The notes: a model not told the origin generated them from the sequence alone. A stretch of DNA of 51,983 nucleotides from Paenibacillus sp. VTT E-133291 (GCF_002264395.1 NZ_NFVA01000050.1:1-51983), one strand, 5' to 3'; counted from the stretch's first letter, positions 8,873 through 18,961 are shown. Made by a program: numbers and translations.

Positions 8873-9100
8873 CGCAGGTCCCTCCGCTTCGAGCGTTCAT
8901 GATTTTATAGACTTTCTATATATGTTATACCAATCGATATGATTGTCATTTTACATACTGTAATAATTATTATTCACGTGATGTTACAACGAATTAGAGG
9001 TAGCCATAAGTAAACTAAAGTAGTATATACAATCTTTTGATACGAAGGGTAAGCTTAAGATAGCTGTTTATCCAGTTCTACCAAGGAAAGGAGCCAGCAC

Positions 9101-10132
9101 ATGAATCTAAGCATTGTGGTCCCTGTATACAATATTGAACATTATATGACCCCTATGTTTGATACACTCCTTGCCCAAAGTGAACCGCATTTTGAGGTCA
9201 TTATCGTGGATGACGGATCTACGGATCACACCTACAATGTGATAGAAAAGATCCTCTCACTTCATCCCGAGCTTTCTTGCAAAGTCATTCGAACAGAGAA
9301 TCAAGGGGTTAGTGCGGCTAGAAATAGAGGCTTAGCAGAAGCCACAGGCAACTATGTGCTGTTTCTGGATGGAGATGATTATATCTCTACAGATTTAGTA
9401 AGGACCGTTCATACCTATACTCAACCATCTAACCCCGAAATTATCTGCTGGGGATATAGCCATGTCACAGAGGATGGAGTTGCTACTTTGAGCTACGCCT
9501 CTGCATATAGCGACATCACAGGCAGTGAAGCGCTGACTCATATTTTCGTGAACAAAAGCTTGCGAATATGGACAGGGAGCATTGCGTACAAACGGGAATT
9601 ATTACTCCTTCACGAACTCCAATATACGGAACGCTGTGTGAATGGAGAAGATCAGGAATTTATCTACAAAGCTTTATCCAGAGCTACTAGAGTCATCACA
9701 TTACCGGATATATTATCGTTTTATTTACAAAGAAATACGTCCATTTCCAATAGCTATAATGTGAATAAATTTGATGTCGTTGATGTATTCAAACGGGTCG
9801 ATGCTTATTTCGAGGCCCATCCCTTTGAGAACCTGGATATGATATCTCCTTATATAAGAAATCGCGAATTGATCGAGAATTACTTTTTCAACCTAAAAAC
9901 CTGTCTAAATGAGACAGAAGGCGAAAGCATTCAGAAGTTACTTCGCGACATCGATCATACCTATCCGGAACTAAACCAAGAAATGTATGAACTCATAAGA
10001 CGTTATAGAGGTAATGATCGAAGATTAGCCCTTTATATCCGAACATTCTTAATCTCCCCGCTTCTATATCACAGATTCATTTCTGTGGAGAAAAGCTTAT
10101 CCAGGTTCAAGCGAAAGGAATTTAGAATATGA
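9101..10132 (+). CDS. Family 2 glycosyltransferase
   Basis: 343 residues, preceded by AAGGAAAGGAG. GT-A fold: the nucleotide-binding DDGSTD is at residues 37-42 and the DXD-type metal site LDGDD at 89-93; ENQGVSAARNRGL in between is typical of GT2 enzymes. It transfers a sugar from a nucleotide donor to a growing cell-surface glycan; donor and acceptor are unknown. First gene of a four-gene operon: its stop overlaps the start of the pyruvyl transferase by four bases, and a flippase and a second transferase follow. No membrane segment is obvious, so it should act at the cytosolic face of the membrane. Confidence 0.88.
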   Translation: MNLSIVVPVYNIEHYMTPMFDTLLAQSEPHFEVIIVDDGSTDHTYNVIEKILSLHPELSCKVIRTENQGVSAARNRGLAEATGNYVLFLDGDDYISTDLVRTVHTYTQPSNPEIICWGYSHVTEDGVATLSYASAYSDITGSEALTHIFVNKSLRIWTGSIAYKRELLLLHELQYTERCVNGEDQEFIYKALSRATRVITLPDILSFYLQRNTSISNSYNVNKFDVVDVFKRVDAYFEAHPFENLDMISPYIRNRELIENYFFNLKTCLNETEGESIQKLLRDIDHTYPELNQEMYELIRRYRGNDRRLALYIRTFLISPLLYHRFISVEKSLSRFKRKEFRI

Positions 10133-11256
10133 AAAAGCTGCTGATCTATGCCTATACCGAATTTAATTTGGGCGATGATTTATTCATAAAGGTGTTATGT
10201 GAGAGGTATCCGGATACCGAATTCAGAATCTGCGCTCCACGCTTATACAAGCTGGTCTTCAAAGAGATCAAGAACCTCAGAGTGTATCCTTCCGATTCAT
10301 TCTTCTTTAGAGGCATTGCCTTTATTTGCAGAAGGTTAAAGATACATAATCTGGCGCAAAAATATATGGCCGATCACTCCGATGGTGTCGTTCATATCGG
10401 CGGCTCGATCTTTATGCAGGCAGAGCATTGGTCAGAGCATTTCAAGAACGCAGAAACCATTCGGAATAAGAATAAGCCTTACTATTTATTAGGTTCGAAT
10501 TTCGGCCCTTATACAGATAAAGAATATTACGAGGAACATAAGCGCATTTTTAAGGACTATACCGACATCTGCTTTAGAGAAAAATATTCTTATGATTTAT
10601 TTGAGGATCTGGATAATGTCCGTTTAGCGCCAGATATTATTTTTCAGCTTGATCCACCAGATCCTCAAGCCGAACCCGAGGATTACATTGTCTTATCCGT
10701 CATTAAGCCTTCTATTAAAGGTCTGAACGGCTTTAACAACCTCTATTATGAAAAAATGAAAGAACTCGCAATTTATTTCATTGAAAAAGGCTACGCTGTT
10801 CATTTCATGTCCTTTTGTGAACATGAAGGGGACCAGCTGGCGATTGAAGAGATCCAGAATCTTATGGGGCCCTCCTATGAGGATGCCATCCAAGTGCATT
10901 TATATAAAACAAATATGGAAGAGGTTTTGTCCGTTCTAGCCAATTCCAGCTTTATAGTTGCTTCAAGATTCCATGCGATGATCCTGGGCTGGGTATTGGG
11001 CAAACCTGTGTTTCCTGTGGCTTACAGCCAAAAAATGATCAACGTAATGGAAGATGTCCAGTTCAAAGGATTATATGCTGATTTCACTACACTGGAGCAG
11101 CTCCAGCCTGTACAGGTGTTTGATAGTATGATTACCCACTGCATGGATGTCACGCCACAAGTCAAACATGCCGAAGAACATTTCGAGCAGCTGGATAAGT
11201 ATTTATCGCTTTACGAAAGGAGGATACGTTATGAGAGCCAAGCGGAGCATTCTTAA
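10129..11256 (+). CDS. Polysaccharide pyruvyl transferase family protein
   Basis: 375 residues. The family (which includes CsaB and the exopolysaccharide pyruvyl transferases) adds a ketal pyruvate from phosphoenolpyruvate to a sugar. Seen: the N-terminal YAYTEFNLGDDLF segment, the central GGSIFMQ and LGSNFGPYTDKEYY segments, and the C-terminal SRFHAMILGWVLGKPV (about residues 278-293), which is the strongest family signature. It overlaps the preceding transferase by four bases and the flippase start (11231) by 26 bases, so the genes are translationally coupled. Pyruvylated wall polymers anchor S-layer proteins in Paenibacillus relatives; that role here is inference. Confidence 0.85.
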   Translation: MKKLLIYAYTEFNLGDDLFIKVLCERYPDTEFRICAPRLYKLVFKEIKNLRVYPSDSFFFRGIAFICRRLKIHNLAQKYMADHSDGVVHIGGSIFMQAEHWSEHFKNAETIRNKNKPYYLLGSNFGPYTDKEYYEEHKRIFKDYTDICFREKYSYDLFEDLDNVRLAPDIIFQLDPPDPQAEPEDYIVLSVIKPSIKGLNGFNNLYYEKMKELAIYFIEKGYAVHFMSFCEHEGDQLAIEEIQNLMGPSYEDAIQVHLYKTNMEEVLSVLANSSFIVASRFHAMILGWVLGKPVFPVAYSQKMINVMEDVQFKGLYADFTTLEQLQPVQVFDSMITHCMDVTPQVKHAEEHFEQLDKYLSLYERRIRYESQAEHS

Positions 11257-12778
11257 CTTATCCTTTGGACTCGGGAGTCAGCTCATCACGATCATCCTTG
11301 GTTTTTTTATCCCCCGACTGATTATGGTCAACTATGGCTCTGAAGCCAATGGTTTAATCGCTTCTATTGTACAGATCATTAGTTATTTGGCCCTGCTGGA
11401 AGCCGGAGTAGGAGCCGCTTCGATACAAGCCCTATATAAGCCAGTGGCTTCGGATGATAAGAACCATATCAACTCTATTCTGGCCGCCACCTCCAGCTAT
11501 TATAAAAAAACAGGCATTTATTATTTTTTCGCCGTCCTTCTAATCGCCACCCTGTATCCATTAGTGATTACTTCTGAAATCGATAAATTATCGATTACGC
11601 TCATTATTTTACTCACAGGAATGGGCGGGGCGATCAATTATTATTTTCAAGGAAAATTCAAAGTTCTGCTTGCTGCAGAGGGAAAAAGCTATGTAGAGAC
11701 ATCTATAGTCACTGTAGCTAACATTCTGAACAATGTGATTCGGATTCTGTTATTGCTTCAAGGGGTTAACATCATCGCTGTGCAAGCTTCCTATTTCATA
11801 TTAACCGTACTTCAAATCGTCGTCTTCTATATCTATATCAATAAACATTACAAATGGATCAACCTAACTCTCAAACCAGACTATGAAGCCATTGGCCAAA
11901 AAAATTCCGTGTTAGTCCATGAGATCTCCTACTTGGTGTTTAGAAATACCGACGTGCTGATCCTGACTATATTTACGAACTTAAAGATCGTCAGCATTTA
12001 TGTCATGTACAACATGATTTTTACGATTGTTGATAACATCGTCCAAACCATAAACGGAAGCGTGAAAGCTGCTCTCGGTCAGAGCTTTCATGAGAGTAAA
12101 GAGGCCTTTATTAAATTTTATGATGCTTACGAAGTGTATTTTATGGGGCTCATCTTCTCGATACTAACAGTGGCCTATATTCTGATTCTACCTTTTATGA
12201 AATTGTATACCGCAGGGGTAAACGACGTGAATTATATCGATATGTGGCTGCCGGTCTTGTTCGTAGTCATCAAATTATTAACCAATGCCAGAGCTTCTTC
12301 CAATAATGTGATAACAATTGCCGGACATTTCAAGAAAACACAGAACCGTTCCATTCTAGAATCCGTAATCAATCTAGTCGCTTCTATTGTCTTTGTAATC
12401 TTTATGGGAATTTACGGTGTACTGATGGGAACCATAGCTGCCCTCTTATACCGCTCCGTAGATATTGTGGTCTATGCTAGCAAACATCTGCTGAATCGGA
12501 GCCCTTGGGTCACCTTTAGAAGATGGCTAACGAATGCAGTGGTTTTTGCGGGCATTATTCTGATCTCTAGCGCCATCCCTATCCGAATCCATTCCTATGT
12601 GGGGCTTATGTTGTGGGGTGTACTGCTAGGGCTTGTAATCCTGCCTATATATTTCGTGATCGCCTCCTTAATGGAACGGGAAGTTTTCCTGTATACATGG
12701 GAGCATCTCAGAGGATATCGGGCGAAGCTCAAGCATAAGGTTCTGGCTAGACCTAAGGTAAGTAGTGTATCTAAATAA
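11231..12778 (+). CDS. Polysaccharide flippase (Wzx/PST-type, MOP superfamily)
   Basis: 515 residues with about 14 predicted membrane segments. The N-terminus SILNLSFGLGSQLITIILGFFIPR is typical of O-unit and oligosaccharide flippases. The start at ATG 11231 follows AAGGAGG; the frame is open further upstream (to 11147) but that part lies inside the pyruvyl transferase and has no ribosome site. It should move a lipid-linked oligosaccharide across the cytoplasmic membrane for the products of the two flanking glycosyltransferases. No polymerase (Wzy) or priming transferase is present here, so either those lie elsewhere or the product is a single repeat unit. Confidence 0.85.
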   Translation: MRAKRSILNLSFGLGSQLITIILGFFIPRLIMVNYGSEANGLIASIVQIISYLALLEAGVGAASIQALYKPVASDDKNHINSILAATSSYYKKTGIYYFFAVLLIATLYPLVITSEIDKLSITLIILLTGMGGAINYYFQGKFKVLLAAEGKSYVETSIVTVANILNNVIRILLLLQGVNIIAVQASYFILTVLQIVVFYIYINKHYKWINLTLKPDYEAIGQKNSVLVHEISYLVFRNTDVLILTIFTNLKIVSIYVMYNMIFTIVDNIVQTINGSVKAALGQSFHESKEAFIKFYDAYEVYFMGLIFSILTVAYILILPFMKLYTAGVNDVNYIDMWLPVLFVVIKLLTNARASSNNVITIAGHFKKTQNRSILESVINLVASIVFVIFMGIYGVLMGTIAALLYRSVDIVVYASKHLLNRSPWVTFRRWLTNAVVFAGIILISSAIPIRIHSYVGLMLWGVLLGLVILPIYFVIASLMEREVFLYTWEHLRGYRAKLKHKVLARPKVSSVSK

Positions 12779-12797
12779 CACATCAGGAGGACTCGAA

Positions 12798-14114
12798 ATG
12801 GATCATAGCGAGGTTTTGCAGCAAGCCTGTTACGTCTTTCTAAATGACCTGAATGATGAAATAAACCATTCATCTGCCCTTCAAATGGATGATCAGGAAA
12901 TCTTTCAACGATGCCGCCTGATCCTAGATAAAGAACAAAATCCGCAAATCAAAACCTTTCTAGAAACCCTATCCGAAGTGATCCGTGCTTATCTCACAGG
13001 GAGAGCTTCAGAGGATGCAATAAGATTCTATCTGTCAGAGCAATTCAGTATCGTAAACGAAGAGATAGACGGGTTAATCCATGGGATCGTCGCAATCAAA
13101 CATCAGTCCTCAGATATGGCTATTTCAGACTCCACTCTCCTTTCCTTTGCCGATTATCCTAAGGTCAGTGTCATTATCACTACCTACAATAGAAAGGCAT
13201 TCCTAAATCAAGCAATCCAAAGCATCTTAATGCAGGACTATCCGCATAAAGAGATTACAGTTATTGATGATTGCTCTACAGATGGCACGGAAGAGTTAAT
13301 GCATCAAAGCTTCGGAGGCGAGTCACAGGTAATCTACATGCGAAACGAAAAGAACAGCGGGCCGGGAAATAATCGCCGTATAGCTTTTGCTGCTCATGGT
13401 AATGGCGAGTATGTTCTTTTTCTCGATGATGATGACTATCTGATTGACATGAATTATTTAAGTAAGGCTGTAGAGTTTCACAATCACCATCCCGAAATAT
13501 CATTTGTGGCTGCTAATGTTTTTCTTGAATTTTCAAAGGCCAAGCAACTGAAGATCAACAGCCTACAGCTAAGCAAGATTATTAAGAAGCAGGATTATTT
13601 CATGAATTTCGAGAAAAAAGGATATCCGAAGCCCTCCTCCACCTTAACAACTGTCTTTAAGCGTGAGGCTTTAATAGCTATGGATATCCTAAATATGAAC
13701 ATGGTTAATGATGCTTCTATTTATCTGCGTTCCTTGTTGGTCGGTGATGCCGGCTTCATAGATACACTTGCCGGTGTATACAGATTACACGGGGACAATA
13801 TCACCTTTAATCTGAGTCAGGGATTCTTAATTGAGAATCTGGAGGAGAAGCTGTTGATTAAGAATATGGCCGTTCAGAAATATGGATATAGCGAGCCAGA
13901 AATGGCGGAATGGTTTAACCATAATGCTTATGATACGATCTCCTACTATTTATTAAATTCTGCAAAAGACGCTACAGACTTTAAATTCATGTATCATTGG
14001 GCTCTCAACCATTGCCCGCCTATTTACAATCAGTTAAGAAATGAATTCCGTACGAAGCTTATTAAAAAGCAATTATTACGGATCTCGTTACTTCGAACAC
14101 TGCTCGGAAGATGA
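12798..14114 (+). CDS. Family 2 glycosyltransferase with an extra N-terminal helical region
   Basis: 438 residues from ATG 12798, preceded by AGGAGG; an in-frame ATG at 12765 lacks a ribosome site. Residues 1-115 form a helix-rich region I do not recognise. The GT2 domain starts with PKVSVIITTYNRK (121-133), has DDCSTDG at 157-163 and LDDDD at 209-213, so the catalytic core looks intact. It is the last gene of the polysaccharide operon. Its 3' end overlaps the convergent threonine-aldolase-like gene by 27 bases, leaving no room for an intergenic terminator. The N-terminal region might bind the acceptor or a partner; that is a guess. Confidence 0.85.
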   Translation: MDHSEVLQQACYVFLNDLNDEINHSSALQMDDQEIFQRCRLILDKEQNPQIKTFLETLSEVIRAYLTGRASEDAIRFYLSEQFSIVNEEIDGLIHGIVAIKHQSSDMAISDSTLLSFADYPKVSVIITTYNRKAFLNQAIQSILMQDYPHKEITVIDDCSTDGTEELMHQSFGGESQVIYMRNEKNSGPGNNRRIAFAAHGNGEYVLFLDDDDYLIDMNYLSKAVEFHNHHPEISFVAANVFLEFSKAKQLKINSLQLSKIIKKQDYFMNFEKKGYPKPSSTLTTVFKREALIAMDILNMNMVNDASIYLRSLLVGDAGFIDTLAGVYRLHGDNITFNLSQGFLIENLEEKLLIKNMAVQKYGYSEPEMAEWFNHNAYDTISYYLLNSAKDATDFKFMYHWALNHCPPIYNQLRNEFRTKLIKKQLLRISLLRTLLGR

Positions 14115-15200
14115 CTCGCGCATTAGCTTATCGAGCAGCAACAAGAATCCTTTTACCTCTTCTTTAGGAATGTCGGCGTACTTGTCTCCAATACTGATCT
14201 CACAATAAGAAGTATCTTCTCCCGTTGGTCTTATCGCTGCGCTTAAACCGATTCCTGTTGACTCATATACAGAAGACAGGATCGGTTCAATGCTCTCCCT
14301 AGACATTTGAAAATGCATATGAAACATGTTGGAGACAGGCTCAGCAGGTAACGTAGTCACCCCGTGACATTGATTAACTAAAGCAGCAAGCTCCTTAGCC
14401 CCTTCGTAATACTGCTGCATCTTATCTACTCTTTGCTGGTAGTAATAATCAGAGGAAATAATGTATGGATACAGACTGATAAGGTCGCCACCATGCCGCC
14501 GTTTCCATATCTTCGATTGCTTCGTAAACGCCTCACCGCCTGCAAGAATCGCGCCTGCAATTCCTCCGATTCCTTTATACAGTGAGATATAGACACTATC
14601 AAAGAGGGCGCAGATCTCAGCAGCTGTCTTGCCATAATAGGGAAGCGTCTCAAGCAATCTTGCGCCATCCAAATGCAGCTTAATTCCCCGAGCACGGCAA
14701 TGTGCAGAAATCGCTTCAAGCTCCTTATACTCCGGTAACTGTCCACCAATCTCGCGCTGCGGCAATTCGAGCAGCAGACAAGCAATATCTTCCTTCATAT
14801 GTAATACATCATCCAAGGTGATTAGTCGATCCTTGTTCGCAAGTAGGACAGGCTCAATATGATGCAGTTCCTTCAACCCATCCTGCTCATGGATCTCCAA
14901 ATGACATAAAGGATGATAGGCGACGCTCTTGAGTCCTTTTTCATCACACCATATTCTTAAAGCGATTTGCTGTGCCATTGTTCCACTCGGAAAGAAGACC
15001 GCTGTCTCTTTACCCAGAAGCTTCGCCATCTCCGATTGAAAATCCTCAATAACCTTCCCCGATCCATAAATATCAGACGGTGTACTATTTTCTACAGCTT
15101 CAAAGGCTTCCTTCAAGACTTGAACCTCTCGATTTCCATGTCCTACGATCCGATATGTCGTTTCATTAAAGGCCTCTTGCACTGATTTTTTTCCGTTCAT
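14088..15200 (-). CDS. Threonine-aldolase-like PLP enzyme
   Basis: 370 residues. This beta-eliminating-lyase family splits threonine or allo-threonine into glycine and acetaldehyde. Seen: FPSGTMAQQ (70-78, phosphate binding), HLDGAR with the cofactor Asp178, and SLYKGIGG with the probable Schiff-base Lys209. I chose ATG 15200 (GGAAGGGG upstream) over an in-frame TTG at 15254 that lacks a ribosome site and would add residues unlike the family. It is convergent and overlaps the preceding glycosyltransferase by 27 bases. True substrate specificity is not readable, and some relatives are amino-acid lyases of other kinds. Confidence 0.85.
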   Translation of the reverse strand: MNGKKSVQEAFNETTYRIVGHGNREVQVLKEAFEAVENSTPSDIYGSGKVIEDFQSEMAKLLGKETAVFFPSGTMAQQIALRIWCDEKGLKSVAYHPLCHLEIHEQDGLKELHHIEPVLLANKDRLITLDDVLHMKEDIACLLLELPQREIGGQLPEYKELEAISAHCRARGIKLHLDGARLLETLPYYGKTAAEICALFDSVYISLYKGIGGIAGAILAGGEAFTKQSKIWKRRHGGDLISLYPYIISSDYYYQQRVDKMQQYYEGAKELAALVNQCHGVTTLPAEPVSNMFHMHFQMSRESIEPILSSVYESTGIGLSAAIRPTGEDTSYCEISIGDKYADIPKEEVKGFLLLLDKLMRESSSEQCSK

Positions 15201-15285
15201 TGGTAGAATTGCCCCTTCCGTGTTTGCCTTGTCCCTAATATAGACGAATTTCAAAAAATCCCATCTTAATTTTACCCGATCTAAG

Positions 15286-15314
15286 GTGAAAAAACATGAG
15301 CGCTGTGCTACAAT
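15286..15314 (+). promoter_or_regulatory. Candidate sigma-A promoter of the uridine kinase gene
   Basis: GTGAAA (15286-15291) and TACAAT (15309-15314) are spaced by 17 bases, about 35 bases upstream of the start codon. The -10 element matches the consensus at five of six positions and the -35 at four. Confidence 0.45.
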
Positions 15315-15348
15315 ATTGGAATTGCAACGGCAATCTTAGGGAGGGTTA

Positions 15349-15993
15349 TTGAATCACATGCTTATCATTGGTATCGCCGGCGGCACCGGCTCGGGAAAAA
15401 CAACCGTAGCCCGCTCCGTCATTGACCGTCTTGGAACGGGAAAGGTAACTTTCATATCTCAAGATAACTACTATAAAGATCATTCACACCTCAGCTTCGC
15501 TGAACGTGAATCCATCAATTACGATCATCCTTTCGCTTTCGACAATGAGCTGCTTATTGAGCATCTTAAATGTCTGCGTGAAGATCAGACCGCATATGCA
15601 CCGGTGTACGACTTCACAGTTCATGCCCGCTCCACTACGGAGACTGTAGAACTGAAACCAAACAACATTGTAATCATCGAGGGACTCCATGTTCTTTCCG
15701 ACGAGAACCTCCGCGATATGCTTGATATCAAAGTCTTTGTTGATGCTGATCCTGATGTACGCATCCTCCGCCGGGTACTCCGCGATATCGAAGAACGTGG
15801 CCGGAGCATCCAATCGATCCATCACCAATATTTGAGCACGGTTAAGCCAATGCATGAAGCTTTTATTGAACCGTCCAAGAAATACGCCGATTTGATCATC
15901 CCAGAAGGTGGCCATAATGAGGTCGGTATCCAGTTGCTGTCTATATTAACTGAGAAACACCTGACGAATGATTGGACATCCTCTAGTTCTTAA
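15349..15993 (+). CDS. udk: Uridine kinase
   Basis: About 211-214 residues. It phosphorylates uridine and cytidine with ATP or GTP in pyrimidine salvage. The P-loop GIAGGTGSGKTT is at residues 8-19, followed by SQDNYYKD, YDHPFAFD and YDFTVHARS, all characteristic of Udk; IIEGLHVL and DPDVRILRRVLRDIEERGRS (nucleoside and lid regions) are also present. The start is undecided: AGGGAGGG lies four bases before TTG 15349 and about 12 before ATG 15358. A strong terminator follows at 16011-16043, so it is a single-gene transcript. Confidence 0.93.
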   Translation: MNHMLIIGIAGGTGSGKTTVARSVIDRLGTGKVTFISQDNYYKDHSHLSFAERESINYDHPFAFDNELLIEHLKCLREDQTAYAPVYDFTVHARSTTETVELKPNNIVIIEGLHVLSDENLRDMLDIKVFVDADPDVRILRRVLRDIEERGRSIQSIHHQYLSTVKPMHEAFIEPSKKYADLIIPEGGHNEVGIQLLSILTEKHLTNDWTSSSS

Positions 15994-16010
15994 ATATCTA
16001 GTTCTACCCT

Positions 16011-16043
16011 GGCTGTCGAGAGAATCTCGATGGCCTTTTTTTT
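16011..16043 (+). terminator. Rho-independent terminator after udk
   Basis: GGCTGTCGAG and CTCGATGGCC pair across a five-base loop (two G-T pairs) and are followed by eight T's. Confidence 0.85.
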
Positions 16044-16145
16044 GCGAGCTCATCCCCAATCCCACCATGGATTATTCAAAGAATAATCCCTCCGCATTAT
16101 GGTAATAGCTAAATTACAGCAGCTTGCGGAAGAGGGATAACAACC

Positions 16146-17738
16146 ATGGGATTTCTGAACAGAACAATAACCAAAGCCTTCAAGAAGCCTTCAGTAGGGC
16201 ACCCCGACCCCATTAAAGAATTACCTAAGTTACCTCTCAAGGAAATCCTACAAGATAATATTGAATATATAAAAACAACGCTTGGCAACAGCACTGACCT
16301 TGTGATCAGAGATTTCACGATTGGTTTAAAACACCAGATCAAAGCAGCTATTTTCTATACAGACGGACTGGCAGATAGTAATGCTATTCAGGATTTCATT
16401 CTAGAGTCTCTTATCTTAGAAATTCCAGATTCGAGCTTGAAAGCTGACAGTGATAACTATTCTTTTTTTAAAAATCACATGCTCACCGTAGGTGATGTCA
16501 AGAATGTGACACAGTTCACTTCTTTGTTCACCTCTCTCCTCTCCGGAGATGTGATTCTCTTAGTCGATGGAGACACCCAAGGGTTCACCATTGGAATGCG
16601 AAGCTGGAAAGACCGCGGAGTGACGGAAAGCGCCACTGAGACGGTTATCCGCGGGCCTAAAGAAGCCTTCACGGAAAGCCTGCGAACAAACACCGCGTTA
16701 ATCCGGCGGAAAATAAAGGACCCCAATCTCTGGTTAGAAACACAGCAAATCGGACGTGTAACCCAGACCGATGTGGCCATTATGTATATCAACGGCATTG
16801 TTAGCGAAGGAATTGTGCAAGAAGTACATTCGCGTTTAGATCGTATCGATATTGATGCCATTCTGGAAAGTGGCTATATCGAAGAATTAATCGAGGATGA
16901 AACCTACACACCGTTTCCAACGATCCATCATACAGAACGTCCTGATGTGGTTGCCGCTGCGCTTATGGAGGGGAAAGTAGCCATATTAGTAGATGGTACG
17001 CCTATAGTAATGACTGTCCCTACCTTATTCGTTTCTTTCATGCAGACGGCGGAGGATTATTATCAACGTGCCGATGTTAGTACCTTAGTTCGGATGCTTC
17101 GATATTTCAGTATATTCGTTTCACTACTAGCCCCATCATTATATGTAGCTATTACTACCTTCCATCAGGAAATGTTACCTACAACCCTGCTGATCAGTCT
17201 GGCTGCACAACGGGAAGGCGTACCACTTCCAGCATTTATCGAAGCACTCTTAATGGAGCTTGCCTTTGAAATTATAAGGGAAGCGAGTGTACGAATGCCC
17301 CAAACCATAGCCCAATCTGTATCCATTGTAGGTACTCTAGTAATCGGGACTGCGGCAGTTGATGCCGGCATAGTTTCTGCCGCGATGCTTATTGTCGTAG
17401 CTATAACGGCGATCTCCAGCTTTGTGTTACCGTCCTTTGATCTTTCCTTGACGATTAGAATGCTACGATTTCCGATGATGTTCCTTGCTGCATCCTTTGG
17501 ATTGTTCGGGATCATTATCGGGGTTATTGCGATCGTTCTGCATATGTGCAGCTTACGCTCCTTTGGAATTCCCTACATGAGCCCCTTAGCACCATTTATT
17601 CTTACCGATCAAAAGGATACCCTTCTCCGAATGCCCCATTGGGCTATGTTTACCCGCCCTAGGCTAATCAATCAAAAAAATATCGTTCGGGAAAAGAGTA
17701 CACCACCGCAAAAGCCGGGAGATTTAACGGAGGAATAA
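16146..17738 (+). CDS. GerA-family spore germination protein, A subunit
   Basis: 530 residues, typical for GerAA/GerKA. The N-terminal soluble domain (about 1-290) contains the conserved FYTDGLAD, SGDVILLVDG and NLWLETQQIGRVTQTDVA segments; about five membrane helices follow (about 310-480) and a short basic tail. It is part of the inner-membrane receptor that senses nutrients and triggers germination. It opens an operon with C, B, C, B and D genes; the next start is three bases after its stop. A 9-bp inverted repeat (16069-16089) lies 57 bases upstream and may mark the promoter. Expression in the forespore under sigma-G is expected for the family, but I did not find a clear sigma-G box. Confidence 0.92.
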   Translation: MGFLNRTITKAFKKPSVGHPDPIKELPKLPLKEILQDNIEYIKTTLGNSTDLVIRDFTIGLKHQIKAAIFYTDGLADSNAIQDFILESLILEIPDSSLKADSDNYSFFKNHMLTVGDVKNVTQFTSLFTSLLSGDVILLVDGDTQGFTIGMRSWKDRGVTESATETVIRGPKEAFTESLRTNTALIRRKIKDPNLWLETQQIGRVTQTDVAIMYINGIVSEGIVQEVHSRLDRIDIDAILESGYIEELIEDETYTPFPTIHHTERPDVVAAALMEGKVAILVDGTPIVMTVPTLFVSFMQTAEDYYQRADVSTLVRMLRYFSIFVSLLAPSLYVAITTFHQEMLPTTLLISLAAQREGVPLPAFIEALLMELAFEIIREASVRMPQTIAQSVSIVGTLVIGTAAVDAGIVSAAMLIVVAITAISSFVLPSFDLSLTIRMLRFPMMFLAASFGLFGIIIGVIAIVLHMCSLRSFGIPYMSPLAPFILTDQKDTLLRMPHWAMFTRPRLINQKNIVREKSTPPQKPGDLTEE

Positions 17739-17741
17739 ATC

Positions 17742-18940
17742 ATGAAACGAAAATCGCTTCTGATTTGCGTTCTTATTCCCATGCAAATATTTGTTACAGG
17801 TTGCTGGAGTCGCCATGAACTGAACGATCTAGCGATTGCTGTAGGGATTGGAATCGATAAAATCAGAGATCAATATCAGGTTTCTGCACAGGTGGTCTTA
17901 CCCAGTCAAATCGCTGGTTCAAAGGGCGGCTCTCCTCAAGCACCCGTCAACCTTTACAAAACGACAGGAAGTACCGTATATGAAGCCCTTAGGAAAATTA
18001 CAACCATTAGTCCCCGTATAATATATATCTCGCATCTACGGATCTTAGTCCTCAGTGAGGATTTGGCTAAAGAAGGAATCAGTGACGTTCTTGATTTCTT
18101 CTCTAGAGATACCGAGACGCGAAACGATTACTTCGTAGTGGTAGCAAAGGATGCCAAGGCGCTGATGCTTTGAAAATTTTAACCAACCTCGAAAAAGTTC
18201 CTGCTGTGCGATTGTTTGCTAGTTTGGAAACCTCAGAGAAATATTGGGCACCTACGTCTACTGTGACATTAGGAACTTTGATTACAGAGCTTGTAACTAA
18301 AGGTAAGAATCCAATTTTAACAGGGGTTGTCATCGATGGAAATGTAGATGTGGGAGAAACTTCAAAGAATGTAGAATCTGTAGATTCACCAACACAATTG
18401 AAATATTCAGGGTTGGCCGTATTCAAAGAGGACAAATTGATTGGTTGGCTAACTCCAGACGAATCAAAAGTGTATAACTATTTAACGAATAAGGTAAAAA
18501 ATACGGTATTCTATATCAAATGTCCTGATGGAAATAAGGCCTCTCTCGAGGTATTTAAAGCCTACTCCAAAATGAAAGGCAGCATACGTAACGGTAAACC
18601 GGAAATCACTATCGAGCAACATACGGTATCCAATCTAGGAGAAGTGCAATGTAGAAATCTAGACCTAACGGATCCAAAGACCATCACTGAACTAGAACTA
18701 ATTGCCGATCAGGAATTTGTCCATTTATTCGAAGCTACGATTAAGAGAGTACAACAAGAATATAAATCAGATATTTTTGGATTCGGCGAAGTCATACATC
18801 GCTCTAACCCCCAGGCGTGGAAGAAATTACGCGATGATTGGGATCAAACCTTTGTCCACTTACCAATAAACATAAAGCCAGACAGTAAAATTAGTGAGCT
18901 AGGAAAAGTGACGAACTCTTTCTTAGAAAAGATGAAGTGA
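17742..18940 (+). pseudogene. Germinant receptor C subunit, interrupted by a one-base frameshift
   Basis: The frame from ATG 17742 has a lipobox (VTGC) and reads as a GerC lipoprotein up to ...VAKDAKA, then hits TGA at 18171-18173. The rest of the protein continues in another frame from about 18170 to 18940. Aligned with the intact paralogue at 20117-21319, the two halves cover the whole protein. The break is one missing base after AAGGC at 18160 (AAGGCGCTGAT here, AAGGCAGCAGAT there). The remainder (about 250 codons) has no other stop, so the lesion is recent, or is a sequencing error or a slippage site. If real, the product is a 143-residue truncated lipoprotein. Its ribosome site and first 40 bases are nearly identical to those of the second copy. 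Confidence 0.85.
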
Positions 18941-18961
18941 TAAATTGGAGTGAACAAAGCC

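Noticed and set aside
18170..18940. Separate gene starting at TTG 18170
   Set aside because: It lacks a ribosome site and a signal peptide; comparison with the intact paralogue shows it is the second half of the frameshifted C gene.
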